Source: Corallium rubrum (taxonomy: Eukaryota; Cnidaria; Anthozoa; Scleralcyonacea; Coralliidae). Taken from it: 64,000 nt of DNA. The translations under genes and the position numbers were made by a program. Under the pieces are notes generated by a model. The model was not told the DNA's origin and did no database searches. It saw nothing but the letters and a program-made list of their open reading frames with translations. The stretch lies in NCBI GenBank assembly GCA_964035015.1, contig OZ036004.1:14877419-14941418 (forward strand). Direction: 5' to 3'. Below are positions 23,274-37,760 of the stretch, piece after piece (positions within the stretch are counted from its first letter, which is position 1; each line of letters opens with the position of its first letter).

Positions 23274-23274
23274 T
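23047..23274 (+). repeat. Compound (TTC)n-(TCG)n-(TTC)n microsatellite
   Basis: TTC/TTG units to 23100, TCG units to about 23180, then TTC units to 23274. Poly-serine, poly-lysine and poly-phenylalanine frames across it are artefacts. Confidence 0.95.
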
Positions 23275-23279
23275 TAAAT

Positions 23280-24000
23280 TTTTTGTCCATAAACAACAGC
23301 TTCTTCTTCAGTATCAACAGACTCAACATTTTGGTCGTAATGATACGGCGAAAATTCTGCGCTTACCAAATAGAACTTTTCTTCTGAGATTTCAGAAGAT
23401 GCTTCTGAACTAAGCTCGGACGAATTTTCGAACCATTCGTCCTATGAAACTCGACAATTCGTAAAGGGACAACCCAAAACTTGTAGGGAACTTGTATACG
23501 GCTTTCAACCTTGTTGAGTCTTTGACGTCACAGGCGTGTACTGTGATGTAGGATCGCGGGCGCGGGTTGGAACATGTTTAGAGCATTGGCGGACGCAATT
23601 TGGGTGACTTTAGAGGTTAAATTTCTTCTGATAAATTACTTGTTATTCATTTTTTTTAACTTTAGACCTAAAATAATGTTCTTTAATAAAAAAATGACAG
23701 AAAACACTCCGTGAAATTTCGTCTCAGGGGCCGGTTTCTAGTTCAAAGGTGCGGCCAGGGGCACTTTAAGAAAAGATGAATGAATACTCAACAACATGCA
23801 AAGGAACAGCACCGGTTTCATAGACAGACACACAAGTATAGGTTACCTCTGTTAAACTACGGTTATTCCATTTCACCTGGGGACAAAATATCTTCCACAA
23901 TGTCAAATAATAACAGCGGAACGTGTGGCATATATCATCCAAAAGAAAGCAGGTTACCTCACTAAAAAAGTCAAGAATTATCTTTAAAAGTATCACAAGA
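23280..24000. other. No gene recognised
   Basis: Flank between two microsatellites; nothing beyond short overlapping frames. Confidence 0.4.
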
Positions 24001-24019
24001 ATTGGATAAAATAATTAGC

Positions 24020-26664
<2,645 letters not shown>

Positions 26665-26673
26665 CAATAACAA

Positions 26674-26724
26674 CCAAAGTCGAAAATTTCGTTCCCTTTG
26701 GCTTTGGCGATATGGTTATGCTAA
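26674..26724 (+). repeat. Short sequence shared with the recombinase units
   Basis: The stretch from CAACCAAAGTCGAAAATTTCG through GATATGGTTATGCTAATTA recurs at 42763-42815 and in part at 47031-47052, where it ends the GTTCC-rich module of the recombinase units. Here it lies 130 bp upstream of the helicase start. Confidence 0.7.
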
Positions 26725-26853
26725 TTACATGACTGAAAACGTATATATATATCCGGTGTTAGCTGTGACGAATTCTTTCTTTCGAAGTTTAATCCGAATT
26801 AGGTCACAGTTTTCAGTGGGTACTGACATTGGAAGTTTTTTTGGAAAAGAATT

Positions 26854-29419
26854 ATGCGGCCTGGGCGTCCTCGAAAGGAGTTAGACTCTACGAGAGTACA
26901 AAGCTCACTTCGCGCAAACGTTCTAACCTTGGTGAGTTATTTGTATATACATATTATATTTATATTGATCATCATTAATAGATGACCTCTTAGCTTATTT
27001 TAACGTGTGTTGTCTCTCCCAATGTCCACAGATTACCGACGACCTCAAAGCCGTAGGATGTCGAGCTACATGGAGGGTAAAAGACGACGACGTACAACTG
27101 GCTACAAACCAGATTGCTTCGAAGAGATTGCAGCTTGATGAAGCGCTTTCTGCTATACACGGCGTGCAATTTTTCTTTTCGTGTGTTTCAAGCGTGTGTT
27201 CCAATGCAAAAGAAGCGAAACGCAGTAACAAGACCCAAGAAGAACCTCCCATCGAGGAGAAAACATATCCGGCAATAGGATATTTCGTCGTTTACCGAAA
27301 AACAGAGACGTGCAACGAGAACGCACTATTTGCTGCCCTGCATAATCAGGACGTGGAACCTAAGATTCGCACAATTAGAACCAGAGCGAGAACATCGGCG
27401 AACAGGGTTATGGAAAAAGCTGCTCGGGAGCTGTTTCAAGTCCTGAAGGACCATAATAATCCGAGGATCGAAGAGATGGTCAACATGTCAAACACATACT
27501 GCTATGATGAGTCCGTTATGAGATCGTCCGACGAAGACGACGACATGCAGCTACCAAGTCAACCGACGCATTTCCCCAAAACCCCTTGTCGTCTGGTAGT
27601 AGTCAACCAACACGAATTCAACGACAAATTGCACACAGCCACAGCGATACTTCAAACAGACGGGCTGTTGGTAGAGATTGACCCGACAACAAACGTCAGC
27701 TTGGAAAAACCTTGCTTTTCTTCACAGAACGAAGTAGCGGCGACCATCACAAAGATTGAGAGGGTGATGAGGTTGTGCGATCACGCCCTTTGTCGTTCGC
27801 ACGTCTACGCAAAACCACCAGAAGCCAAAATGACTTATTTAAAAATGATGGACGTCAAGAGTTACTTACATAAATTGTTAAGCAACGAAGCAACACGAAA
27901 TCAAGTTTTAAGGCACTTCCAGGTGCTCGAAAAAATTCTTTCCCATCCCGCGTGCGAAATAATTGAACAGATAAAATTTGATCTGGACCTCATCGAAGTA
28001 TCTAACGGGTTTTGCTTTTCCATATCATCGAGAACTTTCATAACCTGTCCAATACCAGAATCGAAACGTGGAACATTGTCGCCGAGAACGTTCCTCCCCT
28101 ACGACTGTACTACACCACCACAACCGCAGTTCTTCCGCGAAGGCATCTTAAACTCGTTCCAGGATACAGCAGTGAGAGTGAACTTCCTGAACAAAATGTA
28201 TCAGTGCCTGATGCCTTCAAAAATGCCGCACAAGGTAAGGAAGCTTGTGGTAGCCGGACCAAAGGACTCGGGCAAGACATCATGGGCGTCTATCTTCCAT
28301 CGCATCATCCCCCCTGCATTTATCGCTTCTATCACCAACGAGCGCCAGTTCTCCGCAGCGATGATCAACGACGAAACACAACTGGTGCTTGTCGACGAAT
28401 GGTCCGATCGCACGTTACAATCTGATCTCGCAAAGACCATCTTCCAAGGTGGGTGGCTAGTCACAGCGGTAAAGCATGAGGCACCTAGGTGCGTCATGAA
28501 CAACAGCCCGTTCTATATTACAACAAATCATGTTCCGAACTTTGGTAAAGAAGACGAGAACGTCAAACGGCGCATTGCAGTCTTCAATACAACATCTTTG
28601 CCGCAAACGTTACCAGGAGTGGATCGCTGGATTTTCGATCACGCGATGGACTGCGTGGCGTGGATGGCAGAAGAAATCAATTTAAACCACCACCACATCC
28701 AGTCACACGAGCTATGGTACGAGCCCGGAAACCCACGTGACGTCACCATCGAAAGCCACCAAGCGGTCGAGCTATTCGAAGGCAGTAAAATGCGACAAAT
28801 TACAAAGGCCGATCTCGAAGAAACAACCTGTCCACCTGAACATCCCGACCCTATACACAGAAGTTTTTTCGCAGAGTCAATGTGCCGGCGTTTTGCGCGG
28901 AAAAGACGTGCGAATCGTGCTATGCCCTGCAGTTACAACGACGTCGACGAGGCGTACGAATGCGAATCCCCGGGTTTTGACGTCTCTTTGGAAAGCAGCG
29001 GTGATGACAATGTGAATCCCGATAACGATCCATTTTCCTTAAATCTAATTGAGCCATTTCGGATAAATCCTAACAGAGAACAGGCTTGTTCTTCTCTTGA
29101 AGTGACCACTGAGCCACACGCATCGTCGAGAGATTGGGACGAAACCGAAGAAGACCGACCAGCCGAACAGACTGCACAACCGACTTTGTCGACAGACGGG
29201 ACACACGAGGCGTCTTCTGGCTGCAGCCTGAACAGCGAAATTTATTGCGTAAAGGTTGCTCAGCTAATACAATCCAAATTTGATAAAAATGTGACGAGCG
29301 TCCACGCATTGTCGTTCATAGAACGAAAAAGAAAAGCACTTTTGAAAAGAGACGAAAAGGAGAAGGCATTCTGGATCGAAGCAGATCCATCTATAGACGC
29401 GTGGATGCTACACTCTTAA
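26854..29419 (+). CDS. SF3 helicase gene, exons 1-2 (cut by an insertion)
   Basis: Exon 1 (26854-26931) starts at ATG with an AT-hook-like GRPRKE and ends at a GTGAGT donor. A 100-bp intron ends CCACAG, and exon 2 begins in phase 0 at 27032. Exon 2 carries a superfamily-3 ATPase/helicase core: Walker A GPKDSGKT (28256-28279), Walker B LVLVDEW (about 28380-28400), sensor motif YITTN (about 28514-28528) and a basic KRR shortly after. Upstream lies a region (FLPYDC, about 28099) like the linker before D5/NS1-type helicases; downstream is a long acidic tail. SF3 helicases unwind origins as hexamers and are typical of small DNA viruses and virus-like transposons, so a mobile or viral ancestry is likely. 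The stop at 29417-29419 lies in the TIR of an inserted element; the frame resumes at 33689. Confidence 0.75.
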
Positions 29420-29423
29420 AACA

Positions 29424-30060
29424 AGGTGTGTTAAATAACACACTAAGGTGTGTTATCTAACACACTGCATGTGTTAGGGTAACACACTAGGTGTGTTTTA
29501 ATAGCTAATTATCTAACCTTAACACACCTTGGTGTGCTAAGTAACACACCTTGGTGTGTTAGATAACACACCATGTGTGCAATATAACACACCAGGCGTG
29601 TACTGTAACACACCTTGAAATAACACACCTTTTATAATAATTTTGAGTTACACACCTTTTCACAGAGGGTGTGTTAATTTAACACACTTTTGTAAGAGAA
29701 CACACCTTTTCCTAGTAACACACCTTTTCCTAATAACACACCATTTTTAAATAACACACCTTTTTCACATAACACACCTTTTCATAACACACCTTTTCGT
29801 AACACACCTTTTCCAAATAACACACCTTTTCCCAATAACACACCTTTTTCAAATATACACCTTCTAATAACACACCTTTTTATAACACACCTTTCAAAAT
29901 AACACACCTTTTCCCAATAACACACCTTTTTCAAATATACACCTTGTAATAACACACCTTTTTATAACACACCTTTCAAAGTAACACACCTTTCACAAAT
30001 GTCGCAAACTAAATTAGCATTTTCCTACAACTTACAGTAACAGTACACACCTTTGAAATA
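29424..30060. repeat. Left AAGGTGTGTTA/TAACACACCTT array
   Basis: At first palindromic pairs (AAGGTGTGTTA then TAACACACC), then some 30 direct TAACACACCTTTT units with spacers of 0-10 bases. Units fade after 30000. Confidence 0.9.
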
Positions 30061-30433
30061 AAACACAAATTTGAATATAACATGCATTTCTATAAATAAA
30101 CACTCTTTCCTATTAATTTGTAAGAAATTAAACGTCTGTAAGACTTGATACGCTGCTATTTCAGTGATACTTAGACCTGGCTTAGTCGCTCTCGAAATTG
30201 GAACAGCCATTTTGGGCGCAAATTGCCGTACTTTTTGTCGATCACTGTCTGTCGTGCGAAGCTTGGTCGTTGGACTTCAGACTCTTCAGTAACATGAACA
30301 CTTCAGTTCAGTGACTTTAGTCTTCAGAACTAACCGATTTCTTGAAGATCAAGCATGCTCCACAAGACGTTTGTGATACGTTAAAAGGCACGTAAGAGTA
30401 GCTTTACTTCAAGATTTTTGATTTGTTGCTCAG

Positions 30434-30692
30434 TTGCCAGTTGCCTCGTATTATATAAATCTTATGAGTTATAATACTTTCATTTATACAGACAACTGTA
30501 TTGACGGGACAACACTTGTCTGTTTATTCCGTGACCAAACCGAGTTTTTAACAGTCTTCCCAAAATCTGGCTACCGTCTGCTGCTGAAACGTGCATTCAA
30601 CAGTATTGTGATTAAAACCTCTGTGCCTGAAGGAGACGCCAGCGTGCTTAAAGCTTCGCCGAGTCCTGCTGAAGAAAGAGACGAAGTGATCG
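30434..30692 (+). CDS. SAM-like exon carried in the element
   Basis: The frame, with ATG 30464 or an upstream exon join, reads SYNTFIYTD, then CIDGTTLVCLF, then GYRLLLKRAF, and stops at a GCG|GTAAGT donor near 30693. I-D-G-x-x-L-x-x-L and G-x-R-x-x-L are SAM-domain features; SAM domains mediate protein-protein contacts. The clear splice donor and good codon run suggest a real, perhaps captured, host exon. No continuation exon was identified. Confidence 0.35.
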
Positions 30693-31130
30693 GCGCGGTA
30701 AGTTGCCAGTTTTGTTACCTCGTGTTTTAATATGACTGTTCACTGTTGCCGTCTATCTTAGCGCTGCGTTTGGATAATATCCCTGTACGTTTAGCGTTAA
30801 AGAAGTCCTACACGCTCATAAGAACTTGGGGCTAGCGCTAGATCGCGAATAATATTTTTAACGCATTTTGGAAACAAGTCTCCATTGTTTAAATTACGCG
30901 CTGCGCTCGGCTTGCTAATCAATCATGAAATCGAGGCTTGACCGCTCGAGCTGAAGGCTGAAGCTATGGCTATTTTGCGGAGAGGATGAAATTATCGAGC
31001 TTTGTCTGCCACCTTTTTTTGCCAGCTAGTGAGGGATAGTGGTAAGTTATTATCCTAGTTAGTAGCTATAATATTAGTTAATAGTAGAATGTAGCTTATC
31101 CTATAGGTATATAAACTTTAATATTAACAC

Positions 31131-31132
<2 letters not shown>

Positions 31133-31209
<77 letters not shown>
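31133..31209. repeat. (TA)n microsatellite
   Basis: About 38 TA units. Confidence 0.95.
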
Positions 31210-31211
<2 letters not shown>

Positions 31212-31216
31212 CCCGA

Positions 31217-32560
31217 CCTGGGTAAAATCTGTCAAAATTATTCACTTAATACTTGCGAGCAAATATGATACATATATACAGTGTTTCTGCATAATCAAAT
31301 ATTTAAAAGGCGAGATGGCACATCTCTTAGCCAGTTAGCCGCCCTGGACATTTGATACAGGTAGCAGCATTATGCAGTGATTTGTTTCTATTTTAACCAT
31401 GTGTTATTGTAAGAATGAACAGAAATTTAAGAATACACCTGGATCTACGTGTACAGTACATGTAAACTACCCAATTCCAGACAATCCAGGGTAAAATCTG
31501 TCAAATTCACTTCGTGAGCAAATAAGATAACACATTTCTGCATAATCAATGTTAAGGTGAGATGGCACGTCTCTTAGCTGCCCTGGACAAATGACACATT
31601 TGATACAGGTAGCAGCATTATGCAGTGATGTGTTTCTATTTTAACCATGTGTTATTGTAAGAATGATGAGAAATTTAAGAATTTTAAATGTGCGTACACC
31701 TACATGTAATTCCAGACAATCCAGACCTATGGGTAAAATTTGTTAAATTCACTTGGTGAGCAAATAAGATAACATATTTCTGCATAATCAATGTTAAGGC
31801 GAGATGGCACATCTCTTAGCCGCCCTGGACAAATGGCACATTTGATACAGGTAGCAGCATTATGTATTGATTTGTTTCTATTTTAATCATGTGTTATTGT
31901 AAGAGTGATCAGAAATTTAAGAATTTTAAATGTGCATACACCTAATTCCAGACAATCCAGACCTGGGTAAAATTTGTTAAATTCACTTGGTGAGCAAATA
32001 AGATAACATATTTCTGCATAATCAATGTTAAGGCGAGGTGGCACATCTCTTAGCCACCCTGGACAAATGGCACATTTGATACAGGTAGCAGCATTATGCA
32101 GTGTTTTGTTTCTATTTTAACCATGTGTTATTGTAAGAATGATCGGAAATTTAGTAATTTTAAATGTGCGTACACCTACAGTATTTAAGAATTTTAAATG
32201 TGCAAAGACCTAATTCCAGACAATCCAGACCTGGGTAAAATCTGTCAAATTCACTTGGTGAGCAAATAAGATAACATATTTCTGCATAATAAATGATACT
32301 CGGCATTTCACTCGATTACATAGCATGTTCTAAGGATTTAGGGTGAATCTTTAGAACATATTTCTGCATAATCAATGTTAAGGTGAGATGGCACATCTCT
32401 TAGCCGCCCTGGACAAATGCCACATTTGATACAGGTAGCAGCATTATGCAGTGATTTGTTTCTATATTAACCATGTGTTATTGTAAGAGTGATCAGAAAT
32501 TTAAGAATTTTATATGTGCGTACACCTAATTCCAGACAATCCAGACTTGCTGAGGACTCC
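31217..32560 (+). repeat. ~240-bp tandem satellite, about five units
   Basis: Units open with GGGTAAAATCTGTCAAATTC (about 31217, 31489, 31729, 31966, 32233). They share GATACAGGTAGCAGCATTAT and end CCAGACAATCCAGAC. The fifth unit is interrupted at 32298-32345 by a SINE tail fragment. No coding sequence. Confidence 0.85.
32298..32345 (-). repeat. SINE tail fragment inside the satellite
   Basis: GGCATTTCACTCGATTACAT and TAGCATGTTCTAAGGATTT match the tail of the SINE at 15405-15603. Confidence 0.6.
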
Positions 32561-33059
32561 CCATTTAATGAGTTAAATTGTCTTGCAGTAGACAGAGTAA
32601 AATAGGAAAGTTGCTGTTTTTAGCTGGCTTAGCCTGGAATGGGTTAATATCCCCACTGCTAGAAGTAATAGTCTGAAAACATCTTCTCTTAAATTTCTAG
32701 CCTGCTGCATTAGCAATCCCTGCAAAACAGAAATGCTTTTCCAGGGAAAATGGTGGATAACATACAGTATCAACTTACTTTGTATTTGATGTGAGCTACA
32801 GCATGTCAGGATTTTTTTTCTCTGCAAGATGTTGCTTTAGAAATTAAATACATTGATGTATTTAGAGGAACTAAATACTCAACTTTCATGGCTGAACTTC
32901 GAAATGATGTCCATACTATTTAAATAAAATATATGAACTAGGAAACAAATTGCTTTTATAACATACTTCATAGTTTTAGTATTGTATAGATATTTTTTGA
33001 AATTAATTAAATATTTTCTAATATATTTTTCAGTTTAACTCTTTATGTATTTATTCATC

Positions 33060-33680
33060 AGATCTTAAGGTGTGTTACACTAACACATCTTAAGGTGTGT
33101 TACACTAACACATCTCTTAAGGTGTGTTAAATTAACACATCTTAAGGTGTGTTACACTAACACATCTTAAGGTGTGTTAAACTAACACATCTTAAGGTGT
33201 GTTAAACTAACACATTTTAAGGTGTGTTAAATCAACACATCTTAAGGTGTGTTAAATTAACACATCTTAAGGTGTGTTACGCTAACACACCTTAAGGTGT
33301 GTTAAACTAACACATCGTAAGGTGTGTTAAACTAACACATCTTAAGGTGTGTTAAGCTAACACACCTTAAGGTGTGTTAAACTAACACATCTTAAGGTGT
33401 GTTACATTAAGGTGTGTTACATTAACACACGAAGGTGTGTTACATTAACACACCAAGGTGTGTTCGTTAACACACCAAGATGTTAAATAACACACCTTTT
33501 TATAAAACACACCTTAAGGTGTGTTATATTCTGGACAAGCAAAAAACACACCTTAAGGTGTGTTATATTAACACACTTTAGTGTGTTGTAATAACACACC
33601 TTAGTGTGTCATATTAACACATCTTAAGGTGTGTTATATTCTGGACAAGAAAGTGTGTTGTTTTAACACACCTTTTTTTA
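33060..33680. repeat. Right AAGGTGTGTTA/TAACACATCTT array
   Basis: About 20 copies of a 26-27-bp unit, TTAAGGTGTGTTANNNTAACACATC, each a near palindrome. Two later units include ATTCTGGACAAG. Confidence 0.9.
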
Positions 33681-33688
33681 AGAGTGTA

Positions 33689-33982
33689 GTATTGGGCCTG
33701 CGACGGGATGTGTTTGACCTAAAGAATTTCGTTAGTAAGCATCCCGATATCCTTATGCACCTCGAGCGACTACGAGAAGTGGTAAAGGTTCTAGTTCCAC
33801 CGTGTTGCTGTCCCGTGGTCAAGGCGTTAGGGGAATGCAGAAGAGAAGGGGAAAGGCCAGAACAAAACGAGGAAGAGGAATCAGAAGAAGTACATGATGT
33901 CGACAGTCAGGGGCTAGAGCGTCGCCCGCAGCTTAGCTCCCAATCTTACTGGACAAAAGTTAAGGGATGGCGACCGTGGTGA
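33689..33982 (+). pseudogene. SF3 helicase C-terminal segment beyond the insertion
   Basis: Starting right after the TA duplication, an open frame of 97 codons begins VLGLRRDVFDLKNF and ends at TGA 33980. It has an acidic stretch (EEEESEEVHDV) like the tail of exon 2. The phase is such that deleting 29411-33686 plus one TA leaves one continuous frame with the upstream part, so this is the displaced C-terminus. Alone it has no start of its own in context. Confidence 0.65.
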
Positions 33983-34320
33983 CTAAACTGTAAAACATTT
34001 TATTTCTCTCGTTGTTGTTAATTAACTTTGACAGATTATCTGTACTAAACTGTAAATTATAATCGCCAACATTGTTTTGAACAATCATACTGAACTGGTA
34101 TTTACAGCGCGTAGCGAATATTTATCTAAATTACAGTTCTTTTTCACATTGATTATGTCTCCCAGTTTATTTATACAAAATAAGATCTTTCTCTATGGTA
34201 TTTGATGTGACTTTAAAAAGCGACCATATATGCCTTCATACTACACGATATACCATGTATGGGAAAGCCTGTTTTAAATAAATTGGTTGAAATTTCAGAT
34301 TAGACTCAGTGAATGAACTG
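33983..34320. other. No gene recognised
   Basis: AT-rich 3' flank of the helicase C-terminal segment, before the ACCGGCTAC arrays begin. Confidence 0.4.
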
Positions 34321-35160
34321 GAGGATACCGAGATAAAGTAGCCGGTGGTTTGCAATATATTATAACGCTATTTAATTGATATTCATGACTACCGTCTTCC
34401 CGGCTACTAGTTAAAACCTCGTTAAATTGACCGGCTATTGACCGGCTACCATATGGAAACGACCGGCTTTCTAGCTAAAGTAGCCGGTGGTTTGGAATAT
34501 ATTATAACGCTATCTAATTGATATTCATACCCACCGTCTACCCGGCTACTAGTTCAAACCTTGTTAAATTCACCGGCTACTGACCGGCTACCATATGGAA
34601 ACGACCGGCTATCGAGCTAAAGTAGCCGGTGGTTTGGGATATATTATAACGCTATTTAATTGATATTCATAACTACCGTCTACCCGGCTACTAGTTCAAA
34701 CCATGTTAAATTCACCGGCTACTGACCGGCTACCATATGGAAACGACTGGCTATCGAGCTAAAGTAGCCGGTGGTTTGGAATATATTATAACGCTATCTA
34801 ATTGATATTCATACCCACCGTCTACCCGGCTACCGACCGGCTACCATAGACGGTGGTTATGAATATCAATGAAATAGCGTTATAATTTATTCCAAACCAC
34901 CGCCTACTTTAGCTCGGTAGCCGGTCGTCTCCATATGGTAGCCGGTCAGTAGCCAGTAAACTTAACAAGGTTTTAACTAGTAGCCGGGTAGACGGTAGTT
35001 ATGAATATCAATTAAATAGCGTTATAATATATTCCAAACCACCGGCTACTTTAGCTGGGTAGCCGGTCGTTTCCATATGGTAGCCGCTCGGTAGCCGGTC
35101 AATTTAACAACGTTTTAACTAGTAGCCGGGTAGACGATAGTTATGAATATCAATTAAGCT
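34321..35160. repeat. ACCGGCTAC array with internal inversion
   Basis: A ~142-bp unit (starts of AGTAGCCGGTGG at 34336, 34479, 34621, 34763) contains three or four ACCGGCTA boxes, one inverted TAGCCGGT, the palindrome CCATATGG and GATATTCAT. At about 34845 the array flips and continues in reverse to 35160. The dense, oriented boxes resemble iterons or recombinase sites. Confidence 0.9.
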
Positions 35161-36070
35161 ACAGATCTAATTTACATATATATTCTCTCTCATTAAATAT
35201 AACCGTATTTTCTCAAAGAAAAACAGCGATTTTGACAGTGGGAACGCTTTGTTGAGATTCAGTAATCTGAAGTAAAAGTTAGGCACTAAATGCTATACCG
35301 TAAGGCCCACTCTCTTCAAGATGTGTACATTTGTGTTATGGAAAATTACGATTACCTTACCACCATACAATGGAACCATGAACCCTAACCCTAATCACAA
35401 ACAGGGACAGTTTGTGGTATGGAAAATTACGATTACCTCACCACCATACAATGGAACCATGAACCCTAACCCTAATCACAAACAGGGACAGTTTGTGGTA
35501 TGGAAAATTACGATTACCTCACCACCATACAATGGAACCATGAACCCTAACCCTAATCACAAACAGGGACAGTTTGTGTTATGGAAAATTACGATTACCT
35601 CACCACCATACAATGGAACCATGAACCCTAACCCTAATAAAATAACCGTGCCATAAACGTCCTCGATTTGTGATTAGGTTTAGGGTTCATGGTTCCATTG
35701 TATGGTGGTGAGGTAATCGTAATTTTCCATACCACAAACTGTCCCTGTTTGTGATTAGGGTTAGGGTTCATGGTTCCATTGTATGGTGGTGAGGTAATCG
35801 TAATTTTCCATACCACAAACTGTCCCTGTTTGTGATTAGGGTTAGGGTTCATGGTTCCATTGTATGGTGGTGAGGTAATCGTAATTTTCCATAACACAAA
35901 TGTACACATCTTGAAGAGAGTGGGCCTTACGGTATAGCATTTAGTGCCTAACTTTTACTTCAGATTACTGAATCTCAACAAAGCTTTCCCACTGTCAAAA
36001 TCGCTGTTTTCTTTGAGAAAATACGGTTAGATTTAATGAGAGAGAATATATACGTAAATTACATCTGTAA
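35161..36070. repeat. Palindrome with telomere-motif minisatellite core
   Basis: The centre lies near 35647. On each side come three to four ~81-bp units (ATGGAAAATTACGATTACC ... CCCTAACCCTAA ... CACAAACAGGGACAG), then identical outer flanks (TCTTCAAGATGTGTACA and GGCACTAAATGCTATACC) in opposite orientation. Each unit carries two telomeric hexamers. Repeated-peptide frames across it are artefacts. Confidence 0.9.
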
Positions 36071-36330
36071 CTTAATTGATATTCATAACGACCGTCTACC
36101 CGGCTACTAGTTAAAACCTTGTTAAATTCACTGCCTACTGACCGGCTATCATATGGAAACGACCGGCTACAGAGTGATTGTAGCCGGTGGTTTGGAATAT
36201 ATTATAACGCTACTTAATTGATATTCATAACTACCGTCTATCCGGCTACTAGTTAAAACCTTGTTAAATTGACCGGCTATTGACCGGCTACCATATGGAA
36301 ACGACCGGCTATCGAGCTAAAGTAGCCGGT
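36070..36330. repeat. ACCGGCTAC array
   Basis: About two forward units between the two palindromes. Confidence 0.85.
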
Positions 36331-36968
36331 GGGTCAGAACATATTAACTTCTTCATTGGAAATTGCACTTATTATATATCTATATCAATTTAGACTTTGA
36401 CTACGAATGTCAAAACGTGTTATTCTTTAAAAAACTATCATTATAATCACTTGAAGTTCCTCAAAAAAAAAAAAAACTGCATAAAGTTTCTACTTTACTG
36501 CAGATCTCTGGAGTTTCGTTGTATGGAAAATTACGATTACCTCATCACCATACAATGGAACCATGAACCCTAAACCTAATCACAAATCGAGGACGTTTAT
36601 GGCACGGTTATTTTATTAGGGTTAGGGTTCATGGTTCCATTGTATGGTGGTGAGGTAATCGTAATTTTCCATTCCACAAACTTTCCCAGTTTGTGATTAG
36701 GGTTAGGGTTCATGGTTCCATTGTATGGTGGTGAAGTAATCGTAGTTTTCCATACCACAAGCTTTCCCGGTTTGTGATTAGGGTTAGGGTTCAATGGTTC
36801 CATTGTATGGTGGTAAGGTAATCGTAATTTTCCATACAACGAAACCCCAGAGATCTGCAGTAAAGTAGAAACTTTATGCAGTTTTTTTTTTTGAGGAACT
36901 TCAAGTGATAATAATGCCCGTTTTTTTAAACAATAACACGTTTTGACATTCGTAGTCAAAGTCTAAAT

Positions 36969-37050
<82 letters not shown>

Positions 37051-37095
37051 AGTGCAATTTCCAATGAAGAAGTTAATATGTTCTGACCCACCGGC
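36331..37095. repeat. Second palindrome with minisatellite core and (TA)n
   Basis: The centre lies near 36605, with telomere-motif minisatellite on both sides. The outer arms share CAGATCTCTGGAGTTTCG, CAAAACGTGTTATT and GGTGGGTCAGAACATATT. The right arm has an expanded (TA)n at 36969-37046 where the left has only a few AT pairs. Confidence 0.9.
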
Positions 37096-37760
37096 TACAA
37101 TCACTCTGTAGCCGGTCGTTTCCATACGATAGCCGGTCAGTAGCCAGACAATTTAACAAGGTTTTAACTAGTAGCCGGATAGACGGTAGTTATGAATATC
37201 AATTAAGTAGCGCTATAATATATTCCAAACCACCGGCTACTTTAGCTCGGTAGCCGGTCGTTTCCATATGGTAGCCGGTCAGTTTAACAAGGTTTGAACT
37301 AGTAGCCGGGTAGACGGTAGTTATGAATATCAATTAAGTAGCGTTATAATATATTCCAAACCACCGGCTACTTTAGCTCGGTAGCCGGTCATTTCCATAT
37401 GGTAGCCGGTCAGTAGCCGGTCAATTTAACATGGTTTTAACTAGTAGCCGGCTAGACGGTAGTTATGAATATCAATTAAATAGCGTTATAATATATTCCA
37501 AACCACCGGCTACTTTAGCTCGATAGCCGGTCTTTTCCACATGGTAGCCGGTAAATTTAACAAGGTTTTAACTAGTAGCCGGGAAGACGGTAGTCATGAA
37601 TATCAATTAAATAGCGTTATAATATATTCCAAACCACCGGCTACTTTAGCTCGGTAGCCGGTCGTTTCCATATGGTAGCCGGTCAGTAGCCGGTCAATTT
37701 AACAAGGTTTTAACTAGTAGCCGGGTAGACGGTAGTTATGAATATCAATTAAGTTACAGA
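37095..37760. repeat. ACCGGCTAC array, reverse orientation
   Basis: Four to five units, all reversed relative to 34321-34840, leading to the 5' flank of recombinase copy 1. Confidence 0.9.

Larger units (their letters stand above)
29411..33686. mobile_element. TA-flanked element with CACTCTTAAAA ends (Tc1/mariner-like)
   Basis: The left end reads CACTCTTAAAACAAGGTGTG and the right end, reversed, CACTCTTAAAAAAAGGTGTG. TA flanks both sides (29409-29410 and 33687-33688), as for Tc1/mariner elements. Its ends are swollen into arrays of the TIR-derived unit AAGGTGTGTTA and its complement. The middle has a SAM-like exon, a TA microsatellite and a ~240-bp satellite. No transposase was found, so it is non-autonomous. 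A degraded relative of the right end lies at 50060-50265. Confidence 0.75.

Noticed and set aside
22969-23387. Poly-Ser, poly-Lys/Thr and poly-Phe ORFs
   Set aside because: TTC/TCG microsatellite.
28012-29309. ORFs overlapping the helicase in other frames
   Set aside because: Shadows; the helicase frame has conserved motifs and proper splice sites.
29411-33686. Evenly spaced repeats as a CRISPR array
   Set aside because: Units are TIR-derived palindromes with tiny, non-unique spacers in a eukaryotic context.
35161-36070. A true telomere
   Set aside because: Only two TTAGGG units per 81-bp repeat, in both orientations; interstitial minisatellite instead.
35321-36959. Repeated-peptide ORFs (WKITIT...YNGTMNPNPN), also at 41086-41448
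   Set aside because: They follow the ~81-bp minisatellite, whose length keeps frame by chance in some runs, and they appear on both strands of the palindrome. No start context or splice sites.
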